64,000 nucleotides of DNA from Ahaetulla prasina (lineage: Eukaryota; Chordata; Lepidosauria; Squamata; Colubridae), in contig NC_080546.1 of NCBI RefSeq assembly GCF_028640845.1, positions 69,097,205 through 69,161,204 of the forward strand, in the 5' to 3' direction. The position numbers and the translations under genes are program-made. The notes under the pieces are model-generated. The model was not told the origin of the DNA and searched no databases. It saw nothing but the letters and a program-made list of their open reading frames with translations. How positions within the stretch are numbered: the first letter of the stretch is position 1; each line of letters opens with the position of its first letter. Shown piece after piece: positions 1 to 11,159 of the stretch.

Positions 1-1290
1 CACAATGAAGGAATTATGTAGCAATGAAGGAGAGTTGAGACACAAACCTGTTGTCTTTTGAGCAGCCTGAATCTCTGTCATGGCAATTGGGTTTTATTAT
101 CCTTCATGTCTGCTGGAAACAGAAAGGAGCTGGCTTATGGCATGTGAAGAGTGCCACTCTCCATACACCATATCATGGTGTGAAGTGCATGCATGCTGAT
201 CCATTTGTTCAGTGTCTTAGCATCAGATCACTGTCTCCATGTGAAACAGCAGCCTGGCTCAATAGAGGAGAAAAAGAAAAAGGTGAAAGGCTGAGATACA
301 TCTTGGCTTTCTGCCTCCACTTGGTGGCACAGGGCAATTTAATATAAGCATTCTTACTTTGGCTAGAAAATATCCAAAGGGAATGCTTTGATGTGGGCTT
401 GGCAGAAACTTGGGAGCAGAACGCCTATATTGTCTGGTGGCATAGAATAGAAAGGGCTTAGCATGCCATGTGGTAGCACAGTTCAGCAGGAGTATTGAGT
501 TGGTGTGAATACCTGTGGTTTTATACTCACAGTATGGATAGCTGCACCACCCACAGCCTCTTCATAGCTTGGAATCATGGGAACTGATAGCAAGCAGGGG
601 CTTGCCATTGTGCTCACAAAGGAATCTATAGAAGTGCTCCTTGATAAAGTATATGACTTTGATAATGATAATGAATCATTTGCAGGTATTACTTGGCGGT
701 GTTGTTAATCATCTTTCACAACCAATTTCATCTCTCCCTTCCCACCACCCAAAGTCCAGATATTATATGTCTCTGAGAGCCATAAGGGAGAAGCAGCATT
801 AGTTTACTGTTGGAGCTGAATATTAATTATCAGTAGAAAGATAGCCAGTGTGTGCATTCTGCAGTCAAATATTCTGGCAGTAGTGCAGTCTGATGTAAGG
901 CAAGAAATGGCCTCCAGCATCTCTCATTTAGTTCCAGAAGATATTGAAAGGAGGGTGAATAACAGGAATCCAACAAGCTCCATCCACAATTTGAGTATTG
1001 ATCACTAGGGCAGCATATTAGGAGATTCCGAGACTTGTCTGGCCAAATATGTATTAAGAATGCTACTGGGCTGCTTGGCCATCCATCCAAAAGTGAGAGA
1101 AACCCTTAAAAAACGAACATATTGTCTTTTAACAGATCATTCATGATAAATTCAACTCCTCCCACAGAAGCCAAATCTTGCTTGCTCATCTGTAAACAAG
1201 ATAGAGTGGTGCCAGATTAATTCTGCTCTCCTTTAAATTGTTTTAAAGAGGTCTTACATTATGTAAATACAATAAATGTCATACAATTTA
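1..1290. other. No recognised feature
   Basis: AT-leaning DNA upstream of LRAT. I see no family-like ORF, RNA gene or clear repeat. Confidence 0.5.
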
Positions 1291-1301
1291 AAAAGAGCCT
1301 G

Positions 1302-1302
1302 C

Positions 1303-1336
<34 letters not shown>

Positions 1337-1470
1337 TCCCCCAAGTATTTGAATGAAGAAAAAAAAGAACACCGCCCCTTTCCTTTGTCCTGCCCCCTTC
1401 TTCCTTCAGGTTCTCGGGAAAGACTTTTATACTTCTCTCTCTCTCTCTTTTTCTCTCACCCCCCCCCCCC
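1302..1470. repeat. Two (TC)n tracts and a C run
   Basis: CT dinucleotide runs at about 1302-1337 and 1434-1457, the second ending in a run of C up to 1470. They lie just upstream of the candidate LRAT leader exon. ORFs reading through them are Arg/Glu-rich artefacts. Confidence 0.85.
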
Positions 1471-1489
1471 GCCAAAAGACTGAATTGGG

Positions 1490-1630
1490 AGACTTGACGA
1501 ACTAAACAAAGCAAGCCTGGCTGACAGGAGCGGTCTAAGAAAAAAGCCACAGGCTGATTGTGAGAATGAGGGGACTGTGCACTGTGGCGTCTCCCCCTCT
1601 TCCAGAATCTCAATCCTTGATGTTTTCCAG
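1490..1630 (+). other. Candidate 5' non-coding exon of LRAT
   Basis: A strong donor consensus (TTCCAG/GTAAGA) sits at 1625-1636, at the end of a moderately GC-rich stretch. It could splice to the acceptor at 2893 just before LRAT coding exon 1. The upstream boundary is arbitrary and no clear core promoter is visible. This is inference; only transcript data can decide it. Confidence 0.25.
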
Positions 1631-2659
1631 GTAAGATGAATGGCCCCATCATCAGCATTTCCAGCCCCCAGGGCAGCTGAAGAGATCCTCTTGCCATAAA
1701 CCTCAGCTGAGAGCCAGGCTGGGGGTGGAGGGCAGAAGCTTTCAATGATCCAGTACAGCTTTTTTTGACAAGACTGAGACTTTTGCATAATTAGATCAAC
1801 ATGCGATCCACTTAGAAACATCGATTTTACTATGAATGGATGATGGTAAATATCAGATTTTCCCATATATCACCCTGAAGCTTAAGATAAGAGTTCTTAG
1901 ACTAAGCAACAAGTCCCAACCCATGTGCATTAACATATGCCTTGAACATTTTATCAGCAACTGCAAAAAATCTGGAGTTACACCATGGCATAGAAAGATT
2001 CAGATCCTATACGTATAAACAATCTAGCAAATCCATGGATAGCTTATTGTTAAGGACTACTTTAAGATTGTATATATTTGGAGTTATCTATATCTTTAAT
2101 TATATATTTATAGCAAGTCTGCTTTTGGTTTTGTAGTAAAAACTGGTTGTCTTGAATATCATGAAAAAGGACCCATGTCTAGTTTTCATGCAACCTACGT
2201 ATAATGATTTTACCTAATACTAGTATTTTTTTCCCCAAAATTAAGACTGCAGACCTAAATGTTCTCACTGGAGAGTAAATATCAGCCACATACATTTTCA
2301 AATAAATTCCTCTGAAATTAATTTTATGTATTATATCGTAATTCTTCATTGCTGTTTTATTGTTTATTTGCAAGTAAGTTCCAATGAGTCCAACGTTTAC
2401 TCCCCATGAAATATGCACTGGGTTCTACCAAGGTTTATAAATATTTTCCTCAAATGATTTCAGATGATGAGCTCATAAATCATAATGCAGCATTTACATC
2501 AAAAGCTGTTATTATTATTATTATTTTGGCATGCCTGACATACATCTTTGTCAATGATCAAATAATTCATTTAATCAGCACTTTCAAAAGTGGAAAAAAC
2601 AAATGATTTGGGTAGGTAATTTTGTTGTTAAATAACCAACAAATAATAAGGATTCCTAT

Positions 2660-2875
2660 AAAAACTCAGTGAGAGCAATCAGTGGAACAACTTGCCTTCA
2701 GAAGTTGTGGGTTCTCCATTACTGGAGGCTTTCAAAAAGTGAGTGGACAACCATTTGTCTGAAATGGTATAAGGTCACTTGCTTGAGCAGGGATTTGGAC
2801 TAGAACAGCTCCATAGTCCCTTCCAACTCTGTTATTCAATGTTCTATATTCTAAAACTTTTCAAATAAAGAGCCA
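2660..2875 (+). mobile_element. CR1 LINE 3' end fragment
   Basis: Matches by eye the 3' end of squamate CR1: GGAACAACTTGCCTTCAGAA, CATTTGTCTGAAATGGTATA and CTTCCAACTCTGTTATTC. The opposite-strand counterpart of the same motifs is at 48905-49060. It ends about 20 nt before the putative LRAT acceptor at 2893. Confidence 0.8.
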
Positions 2876-3020
2876 CTTTATTTTACTCCACAGGAACTGC
2901 CCACTTGCCTGTCTACCAATCAAAACAGATTCAGTGTGTGGGATGGCCCAACTTGCCATACTAAAAAGGGACCAAACCAGAATAAATCAGGAGCAGCTCG
3001 TGCAGCAAGAAAAAAAAACC

Positions 3021-3569
3021 ATGAAAAACCCAATGTATGAAATAGTATCCCTGTTACTGGAAAAGTTGCTACTTCTTGCCAACTTTAAAGTTCTTCAAAC
3101 AGGTTCCAATGGAGAGAAGGAGAAGAAAAAAAACCATGTATGTTGTTATGACTCTTCCTATTTCAAACCAGGAGATTTGCTAGAAGTGCCTCGCACTCTC
3201 TTCATTCATTTTGGCATTTATTTGGGAGATAACCAAGTAGCACATCTTATGCCAGACATTCTGCCTGCTTTCACTAAGGACCAGAAGTTGATCCAGAAAG
3301 TAGTGACTAATAAAAGACTTATCTTGGGGGTCATCACAAAAATGGCAAGGATCCGCGTGGACACAGTGGAGGACTTTGCTTATGGAGGCTCCATTCTGGT
3401 GAACAATATGGATTTGTTTTTTAAAAATTGTATTCTTTGTAATGATGAAGTGGTCCTTAGAGCAAAAAGGCTAGTAGGCACAACTGAATACAGCTTACTC
3501 TGGAACAATTGTGAACATTTTGTGACCTTCTGCAGATATGGCTCTCCAGTCAGCTTCCAAACAACCAAG
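3021..3569 (+). CDS. LRAT: LRAT first coding exon
   Basis: Phase-0 exon of 549 nt encoding residues 1-183, including all three catalytic residues. It ends in ...CAAACAACCAAG followed by GTAAACTG, a good donor. Reading through the donor gives a short non-family tail (stop near 3597), which confirms the splice. A likely acceptor for this exon (TTACTCCACAG) lies at 2883-2893, so about 127 nt of 5' UTR would precede the ATG. Confidence 0.95.
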
Positions 3570-6124
3570 GTAAACTGTCATTGTCCAAATATCCTCTGAC
3601 AAGTGGGGGCTATATACTTGTTTTGAATTATGATGTGTTAGAAAGGGGAAGACCAAGTAGCTTATGCTTATAAACATTATAATGTTTATTTTAAAAGCAC
3701 TTTTTCCTAGACATTTTTGTTTAAAACAGAGGTTTGTCTAGGAATTTGGAGTGGGTGGATGGGGGGGGGGAACACCTTTAGTAACTGATATCTACCTAGA
3801 CTGGCTTAAAAATGGATCATAGAAGTCTAGAACATTTTACATTACCTATTAGATTCAAGTCCCAGTTTTCTTTGCTTTTCCAAGAGACTAATATATGGAT
3901 AGCCACCAATGTTCTATGAAGTGGGCAGAACTGAGTTGATGCTGCCAAGGAAGCACAAAGATACTGGTGTAACTTTAACTCTTCAATGTCCTTATCTGAA
4001 TACAGACCCAGGAAGAGAGTTATTCTGTTCATGGTATGTTAATTGGAGTATCTTCTGCTGAAGTGTAAGTCACTTCTGACTTCACAACTGGAAAAGTGAA
4101 TAGTACAAAATTGCAGTTACTTTTATAAGAGTATCTCTATTTACAGTTTAGCAATATATTATACCTCTTGCTGAATATTGGCAATTCATTACTTTAAACA
4201 CTCTGGTCTCCTCCCTTCTCTTAGATCAAAGATTTATTTATTTGTTTGTTTATTATGAAATTTATTTGCTGCCCTTCTCATGCCAAAATTTATTGCAAGG
4301 GGCAAACCATTTCAGAAAAGATAGTTTCAAAATCTTAATGGTATGTAGGATTTGTTGTTTTAGAAGGCAAGAGGTTTGATTCTTGTTAAATGGAAAGGTG
4401 CTTCTAAAACAGCAAATCCTAGCTTTGAATTTACATTTGAATCTTAATCTAGCTCATGTTTTAACTAGCTTTCTTAATATTAATTCCTTAAGTCTGTGCA
4501 GTAATGAAGTAGGTTTTAGAAATGTAACAGTTTAAAAGTCCACCTTTTCTACAAAAATAAATTTAAGGGTTTGTTCATTTATTTCCTATTGTGCCACAAT
4601 TATTCCTATATGATATCTCTAAACTTAATGTGCAAATAAAATTCTACCGAGAATGTTTTATTAAAATATTAAGAGCAAAATTGATCTCTTCCCACACTGT
4701 ACCCCAAAATGAAGGAAAGGCATGCTTGTGCAGGGATGTGGCAGGAAAATCTTGAAATTGTTCTATATTTAAGTCAGAAGCAAATAATTTCTTTTAATGG
4801 GAATAGTGTTTCCGTGAAGGTAATTAGAACACATATCCACATCTGTGAGAATCACTTAAAATATTAAATTTGAGGAAAAGACTATTAAAGACGTTTAGAT
4901 TTGCCATGTTTCTATGAATTCAGAGGAAATAATATTTAGTACCTTTTTATTTATATTATTTTATTTATTTATTATTTATTTATTATTTATTATTATTTAT
5001 TTTATATTATATTATTATTATTATATTATTTATATTATATTTTTATTTATATTTACCTTTTTAGAAGAAACAGTTGTTTTTATGTTGGTTACATTTTTGA
5101 ATTAAAAAGGAAGGAGGTATGGGAAAGCACCACCCAGTGTTTTTTCACTGGTAAACTAGCAAAAGCCCACTGGTAAGTAGATGCCAGGAATATAATCCAA
5201 TTAACTGGAAAACTAGGCTAATTTGGGAAGTCAGAATCTCAGAACCAAGATGAGCAGTACTGGCAGTTGAAATGGCAACCCTCTAGGAAAGCAACATCTC
5301 TTCTGCCCTGCATTCAAAACTTTGGGTGAAGAAACAAGAAATTATTATCTATTGTCCCTAAGGAGGAAGAAAATACAAGAGAAGTTCTCTTTCATCTTTT
5401 CATATTAAAAACAAAATCCATAACTTGGTTTGGAAAACAAGCCTGACAAGGAAACATATGCTGCCACTTAGTCTTGAGAGCTAAAATGCCCTTCCAATAT
5501 TCAAATAGTAAAAGCAAGGCCCAAGTTAAACATTAACATGAAGCCATGGCTTCCAATGTGAATTTGAAACTACCAAAATTCTAGACACCTGGAAACATAA
5601 CTGCTGGAAAGGAATATACTGGCCAGTGAAGACATAGATTAGTTGGCAAAAATGAGCTAAAACTCACAAGAACATTAAAAGAAAGATTTCTACCATTCCA
5701 TTTCCAAGGGGAAAAAAATTAGACTACAGTTCAGTTTTAGACTACAGTACAATCCCTTATTACGTATGTTGGCTAGAACTGATAGGAAAAGCTTACAGTG
5801 CATGTATTGTTTCAATTCTACAGGTTTATGCAGGACTTCAACCTGCACATTCAGATACTTGCATGGAAGTCATACTAAACAAATCATGAAACAAGTATTA
5901 AAAATTTCCTTCCATGCAAGGAAAGGAACATGTTTATTTTTTTATTCTAAAGTCTTCTACTATCTTTGCAGTTCTGTGAAACCGTGAAGATGATCATTCG
6001 AGACCAGAGAAGTGTACTTGTTTCGGCACTGCTGGGACTGATTTCTATACTTTATCTGGGTCTGGGACCTTCTACTACTCTTCCTACTATCATCATTCCA
6101 TTTATGCTGTGGATGGCTGGTTAA
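3021..6124 (+). CDS. LRAT: Lecithin retinol acyltransferase (LRAT), two coding exons
   Basis: Coding sequence joins 3021-3569 and 5972-6124: 183 codons, then 50 codons and TAA, 233 residues in all. LRAT moves an acyl chain from the sn-1 position of phosphatidylcholine to all-trans retinol. It is a membrane enzyme of the ER that feeds the visual cycle and vitamin A stores. Seen in the sequence: an N-terminal hydrophobic stretch (about residues 7-22), the LRAT/NlpC-P60 fold with conserved [10 protein letters not shown] (50-59), His63 in HFGIYLGD, His75 in QVAHLMPD, and Cys164 in NNCEHFVT. These match the family's catalytic triad (His60, His72, Cys161 in human). The C-terminus is a hydrophobic anchor ending LWMAG. 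The ATG at 3021 (MKNPM) is chosen because it aligns with known LRAT starts; upstream in-frame codons are not family-like. The ORF is intact. The five-residue size difference from other LRATs lies mainly in a Lys-rich insert near residues 30-40. Confidence 0.97.
4940..5060. repeat. AT-only low-complexity tract in the LRAT intron
   Basis: Almost pure A/T, with TTTATTA-like units repeated for about 120 bp inside the LRAT intron. The ORF across it is an Ile/Tyr/Phe artefact. Confidence 0.8.
5972..6124 (+). CDS. LRAT: LRAT terminal coding exon
   Basis: This exon follows the acceptor TATCTTTGCAG (5961-5971). It starts FCETVK in phase 0 and ends with TAA at 6122-6124. It encodes the final 50 residues, including IIRDQRSV and the hydrophobic C-terminal anchor that holds LRAT in the ER membrane. 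It is too short and intron-bounded to appear as a long ORF by itself, but the match to the LRAT C-terminus is unambiguous. Confidence 0.95.
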   Translation, partial: FCETVKMIIRDQRSVLVSALLGLISILYLGLGPSTTLPTIIIPFMLWMAG

Positions 6125-6234
6125 TGAATCCACATGCCCTATCGCTTACTGGCTACTAGATGACCCATGGCCTATTGAATCCTCTTTCCAGAGATATTTC
6201 ACTAATATCTAATAGCTAATTGAAGAAATAGAAT

Positions 6235-6420
6235 GACCAGGGATGGGGGGAAAAAGAAGTGGGAGCAAAAGCAACTTCTGGCTTCCTCATTGACTTTGCT
6301 TGTGGGAAGCCATCAGGAAGTGTCCAAAATCACAATCATATGACCAGCACTGCAACAGCCACAAGTTGATGAATACAATGAAGAGCTTTAAAATGGATTT
6401 TCTGCACATTGTTCAAATTA
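6235..6420 (+). repeat. Fragment of the TAGTCCTCAA repeat family
   Basis: Contains ATTGACTTTGCTTGT, a CATATGACC-like block and GCACTGCAACAGCCACAA. These are internal landmarks of the repeat seen more completely at 8390-8776, 57379-57771 and 62141-62539. It lies in the presumed LRAT 3' UTR. Confidence 0.55.
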
Positions 6421-6644
6421 GAAAATTTGAAGAACGTTGCTTCAAGAATAGTTGCTTCAAAAATGGTTGCTCTATGATGCAACATTTTGGTCAATTGACG
6501 GTTACAAATAGACAAGACAGGAGAGTTTTAGTAGTATCTAGATTGTAAATAGAATGTATAATGTATTTATGAAAGCTCAAATTAACAATACTATACAGTG
6601 AAGAAAATATGGAATGATTAACATGCAGCATATAGAATACAGTA

Positions 6645-6650
6645 AATAAA
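6645..6650 (+). terminator. Candidate LRAT polyadenylation signal
   Basis: AATAAA about 520 nt after the LRAT stop codon, followed some 20 nt downstream by a GT-rich stretch (GGGTTTTGTGGG). This is the usual layout of a vertebrate poly(A) site. LRAT often has a longer 3' UTR in other vertebrates, so additional distal sites are possible. Confidence 0.4.
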
Positions 6651-6699
6651 CACTAACTTGTAAATTAAGCTACTGGGTTTTGTGGGAAAAAAATTCCAA

Positions 6700-8385
6700 G
6701 CAATTTCAAGGATGACCATATTGGGTTTATTCCCAAGGAAAGATGTCTAAACTGCAGTTTTACACTCAGTAGTACATTTTAGAAAACTTAATGATGGTGA
6801 TCTCCCAAGTAAATTTGCATAATTTCAAAGTGAATAAGTAAAATTATCAGTGACATTCTCTTCGATATGGGAATGTTTTAGTATTCAGATAGTACAAAGC
6901 AATGTACAGTTTGTTCAACAACTGCTCTTCTGCTTTGCATCTTTATTTAATTTCCCTAAGTTTACATTCACTAATTGTATTTTCATTTAAATGGCATAAC
7001 TGTATCCTGCTTGGACTTGAGATGAACAAAATATTTGCACCAGAATTGTCTTTGGTATTCCCTGCTAATGAAATCCAATATAAATCAGTCCAATGGGCTT
7101 CTGTAGTCTCAAGATAAGTGACAAGCAAACTAGTGAAAAGGACATGTGCAGCTATCTCCTTTTGGATTTCTTTCCCACACTATAGACAAATAATTTTGTT
7201 TAGAATACTACGGCACACTTCCTCTGATTTTGCAAGTTGCATATTTGCCATCATGGCAACAAGCATTAATTTATGTCCAATTAACATTCATATAGTCAGG
7301 CTGCACATGTTACTAATGTATATCTTTTTCAGATTTACAATTTTCTTTGCTCCCTGTTTTGAGACATTTCTAACTGTATTGAGACATCAGAAATGTAATA
7401 ATTTAATGATATTCTCTAAATAGAGGTATTTTACATTTCAGTAAAATGAGTTAATTTCCATGCTATTTCTACAATTTCTTCACATCCCATTATTAAATGT
7501 CTTTATGGTACAGAGTCAAAGAAAAACAAACAAGCATATGATGTTTTAAATTTTAACATAAGATTATGTATATTTTTGCCTTTTTAAAATCTTACTTCAT
7601 TGGGCTGCAGACATGCAGCATTTTTATATAATTCCTGTCATCTGTGAAGGTGCTGGTAACTGCCTAAATAATTCTAATAAATCACCTGCTTTTCTGATGT
7701 TCAAAGAAATAGAATGGTAGGTAGTATGTGACATACATTTATACTCATTGCTCCTGTTGGAAACTGAATGAAGTTCCTGCTTTGTGATTGTGGTCTCAGA
7801 TCCTACAAATTACAACAACACCATAGGTTGCACTATGAGTTGCTTGGTATGGGTAAAGCTACTTAGAACTATCAAAAGTGAAATGTTTTTTGGTTGTATA
7901 ATTAATTCATATGCCACAGATAGACATCCATCAAAACAGCTAATAGTCCAAAGATATCCTCAGATTCCTAATAACAACTAATGAAAAATACACTTGACAG
8001 CCTCAATGTTTGTTTCCAAAAGAGTAGCTACTTTACAAATATAGTGCTTAGGCCCTCTTCGTGAAATGTATGCATTAGAAGTTCAGAAGGTATATATTTT
8101 TATGAATTTTACAGTGCAATGTTTTCCCTAAAGCATAAGATACATCATAACCATGTTGTATTTTGAACATGTACAAATACCTATTTGAACATGAGACCAA
8201 TATGTTAATATTTTTAAAAAGTGGTTCATGAGAATCCAGTGAGAAATTATTGGTGTGCTTGCAACTCTGCTGCCTGTACATAAACCCAACCTATGTCTAT
8301 GGAGGACATTTTAAAGATACAGTTCTAACAACTTCTACTTGTATGTTGCTCTTTTTACATGGTTGCATGGGGGGGTCTGGAACAG
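6700..8385. other. AT-rich intergenic DNA, no recognised feature
   Basis: Nothing gene-like on either strand. It could include distal LRAT 3' UTR, but no evidence for that is visible. Confidence 0.45.
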
Positions 8386-8388
8386 AAT

Positions 8389-8776
8389 ACAGATAGTCCT
8401 CAATTTATGACCATAATTGAGTCCAAAATTTATGTTGCTGAGTGAGAAATTTGTTAAGTGAATTTTGCCCGATATGACCTTTTTTGCCACATTTGTTAAG
8501 TAATTCACTGCAGTTGCTAAATTAGTAACATGGTTGTTAAGTGAATCTCATTTCCCGATTGACTTTGCTTGTCAGAAGATCACAAAAGGTGGTCACATGA
8601 CATCAGGACACTGCAACCATCATAAATGTGAGTTTTCAAGCAACCAAATGTAAATCATGTAACCATGGGGATGCTACAACAGTCATAACTATGAAAAATG
8701 GTCATAAGTCGCTTTCAGTGATGTTGTAACTTCGAACAGTCATTAAATGAACTGTTGTAAGTCAAGGACTTACTTG
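8389..8776 (+). mobile_element. Non-autonomous repeat with terminal inverted repeats (TAGTCCTCAA family), copy 1
   Basis: Starts ACAGATAGTCCTCAATTTAT and ends with the inverted counterpart (GTAAGTCAAGGACTTAC). The termini are imperfect inverted repeats of about 20 bp. The interior has repeated TTAAGTGAAT-like words and ATTGACTTTGCTTGTCAGAA. No coding capacity. It is probably a MITE-like non-autonomous DNA element; the superfamily cannot be settled from the sequence. Confidence 0.65.
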
Positions 8777-8779
8777 GAA

Positions 8780-9610
8780 AACCACACAGTACTGCAGGGG
8801 TTTGTATAATGGATACAGTTTTAAGTCGATTGATTATAGCTAGTTTAACTCGTTGCTCTCTTGGATATTATCCTCTTTCCCTCTTTACCCCAATTGCAAA
8901 CCACCTATGGGAGAAGTTACAGTTTGGACAAGCTGAAAATAGTAGCCCAGCCATGTTGTGCTAACAGACAAGAGACTCCCTTTCCCTAGTGAAATTGTTC
9001 AAAAATTTATTTAGAAGAATTTGTGAAATGAACAGAAAATGTTGGCAAAGGTTGTGGGTATTAACAAACTCAATAGACACAAGGGTGAAGAAGAAGGCTG
9101 CTGTTCTGGAACATAAAGGAAAGCCGGACCTTTGTTTCCCAGACTCTATAAGCCTGTCATCTTCCAAATAAGATAAATGACCTCCATCAATAATCCTGGC
9201 AGTCCTTGGTGAAATAGGAGATCTCCTTGAGTCCCAAAACATACAATCCTCCAACATGGGAGAGAGAAAGGGAGCAAAGGAAGAGACATTTGTATGGATC
9301 TGACAGAGGTGCTTTTTTGTAAAATAAATTGCTCATTTGCACAATGCAAATCATTGCAAACTTTAGTCATGCTGTCCCAGATGATGGAATTAAAAGTAGT
9401 CACTGGGATCAATTTCTCAGCCAAAATGAAATCAAAATAATCATAAAGGAATGGTGATTTATCTTTCTTCTTCAACACACATTAGTGTCAGAACATAGTG
9501 CTTAACATTATCACTTATGTTCTTGATTTATTAAAAAAATACATTCTGTATATTAGTGAAAATTTAAGTTAACTAACAATTAGTCAGCCTTAACATGTAG
9601 TCCTAGACTA
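8780..9610. other. No recognised feature
   Basis: Unassigned intergenic sequence. The overlapping ORFs here have no recognisable protein family. Confidence 0.4.
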
Positions 9611-9611
9611 A

Positions 9612-9830
9612 ATGACCACAACTTTAAATTATTAATTTTATGACAATTTTATGGTGTCATTAAATGAATCACCATGATTGTTAACTGAATTATGTGGTCA
9701 TTAAGTGAATCTAGCTGTTTTAATTTTTGCTGAAAATTGGCAAAGAAGATTTAAATCGCAAGTTGCCAAATGCCTGAATTGCAATCACTTTACCATGAAG
9801 TTGGTAAGAGAGTTGTAAGCATGAGTACAG
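9612..9830 (+). repeat. Decayed copy of the TAGTCCTCAA family
   Basis: Shares spaced words with copy 1 (ATGACCACAA, CATTAAATGAATCACCATGA, TGTTAACTGAATTATG, CATTAAGTGAATCTAGCTG) but has lost its termini. Confidence 0.4.
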
Positions 9831-10111
9831 ATTCTAAATTACTGTTTCTGAATCATCATTAAACAAACAGTGATTACATCAAAGACTACCTGTGAATTTA
9901 AAAGGTAAAAGATACATATACTGAAATCACTAAGCTTCTATTACGGGCAAAGCTAGTTCCAAAAGCTCTTCAAAACTTATTTGAAAACTTGACTTCATTT
10001 CCTATATACCGTGTTTCTTTAAAACTAAAATCGGGACTTATATTAATTTTTGTTCCAAAAGATACATTTGGGCTCATTTTCAGATGATGTGTTATTTTTT
10101 TTCATGTGCAA

Positions 10112-10320
10112 CAGACATATCAAACACAGGGCCCATGGGCTGGATGGGCCCATATCTGGCCTGTGAGGCTGCCCTAGAGATGGCTAGGGACCAGCCCCTG
10201 CTGCCCCAGCCACGGCCCAGCCTGGCTAGGCACCCCTCCCAAGCGCACACACAGGAGGCACAAGTGCACAGGGGCTGACGGTGTCTAGCAGCAGCCCCAG
10301 TCCACTGGCCCGTTGGCCAG
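10112..10320 (+). mobile_element. hAT-like element fragment
   Basis: Begins TATCAAACACAGGGCCCATG, resembling the hAT-type terminus seen at 22495 (CAGGGGTGTCAAACTTG), and continues GC-rich. No matching distal terminus was found, so the end is approximate. Confidence 0.35.
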
Positions 10321-10576
10321 CGCACTCTGGGGCTGTGCAGCTCATGCAGCGCAGGTGAGTTCAAGTGCTGTGACAGCAGGGCTGGCCCCCCAAGCAGTTG
10401 GTGAAGGCCCACCATATGTGCCGCGCAGTGACCTGCCGACTCACTCCCACCTTTGCTTGCCCGCAGCCACAATTATCCAAAACCTTATGCTCCAAGGAGA
10501 ACCTCTTCAAGAAAGTTTGAACCACTACCTCTTTCAAAGTGTAGACATAACTCCCTTACATGAAGAGGCTTTAACA

Positions 10577-10806
10577 CAGCAGTCCCCAACCTTTGCAGCT
10601 TGGCAGCCTGGCTAGGGGGGGAGAGGGAAACCGGGCCATGTGAGTAATGGGCTGGCGCACACACTTGCGTGCGCAGCTCAACTTGCAAAATTGAGCTGCG
10701 CATGCATGTGCACAAGCATCAGTCTGCCACTCGCTGCTTGTGTGGCCCAGTTCCAAATAGGATACAGTCTGGTAGTGAGCTGCAGCCTGGGGGTTGAAGA
10801 CCCCTG
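10577..10806. mobile_element. Short hAT-type element
   Basis: Starts CAGCAGTCCCCAACC and ends GGTTGAAGACCCCTG, imperfect inverted termini of hAT type. Flanking 8-mers CTTTAACA and CTTATACA agree at 6 of 8 positions, consistent with an aged 8-bp target duplication. The interior contains a perfect hairpin (GCGCAGCTCAA ... TTGAGCTGCGC) near 10670-10700. Confidence 0.7.
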
Positions 10807-10992
10807 CTTATACACTCCCTGTACTGCCACATGGCTATTAAGAGCCACACTGCTCAAGAGCACCTTTACTAGCCTAAGAGTCACAAATACCCATCTTCAG
10901 GTTGCAAAAAATGAAACTGAGTTCATACACACTGATTAAAATTTAATAGGAACTCTTAAAACTATTATAACTATATAAAAACTATTAAAACT

Positions 10993-11155
10993 GTGTTCCG
11001 TGTGCCTTTGGCATTGAGTCATGCCGGCCACATGACCACGGAGATGTCTTCGGACAGCGCTGGCTCTTCGGCTTTTAAACGGAGATGAGCACCGCCCTCT
11101 AGAGTCGGCAACGACTAGCACGTACGTACAAGGGGAACCTTTACCTTTACCTATT
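10993..11155 (+). mobile_element. tRNA-derived SINE, 3' portion
   Basis: Runs from GTTCCGTGTGCCTTTGGCAT through CATGCCGGCCACATGACCAC and CTCTAGAGTCGGCAACGACT to GGGGAACCTTTACCTTTACC. The same consensus is present at 40273-40630 and 44690-45016 on the other strand. The tRNA-like head is missing here. Confidence 0.8.
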
Positions 11156-11159
11156 AAAA

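Noticed and set aside
51..347. 98-codon ORF at the left edge
   Set aside because: No family similarity, no coding bias, and frequent alternative frames; treated as chance.
2934..3020. N-terminal extension of LRAT using the upstream in-frame GTG
   Set aside because: The extension is unlike LRAT; the ATG at 3021 aligns with the family start and the segment is better explained as 5' UTR.
3570..3599. LRAT ending at 3599 without splicing
   Set aside because: The tail VNCHCPNIL is not LRAT-like, whereas a proper donor at 3570 and the family C-terminus at 5972-6124 fit exactly.
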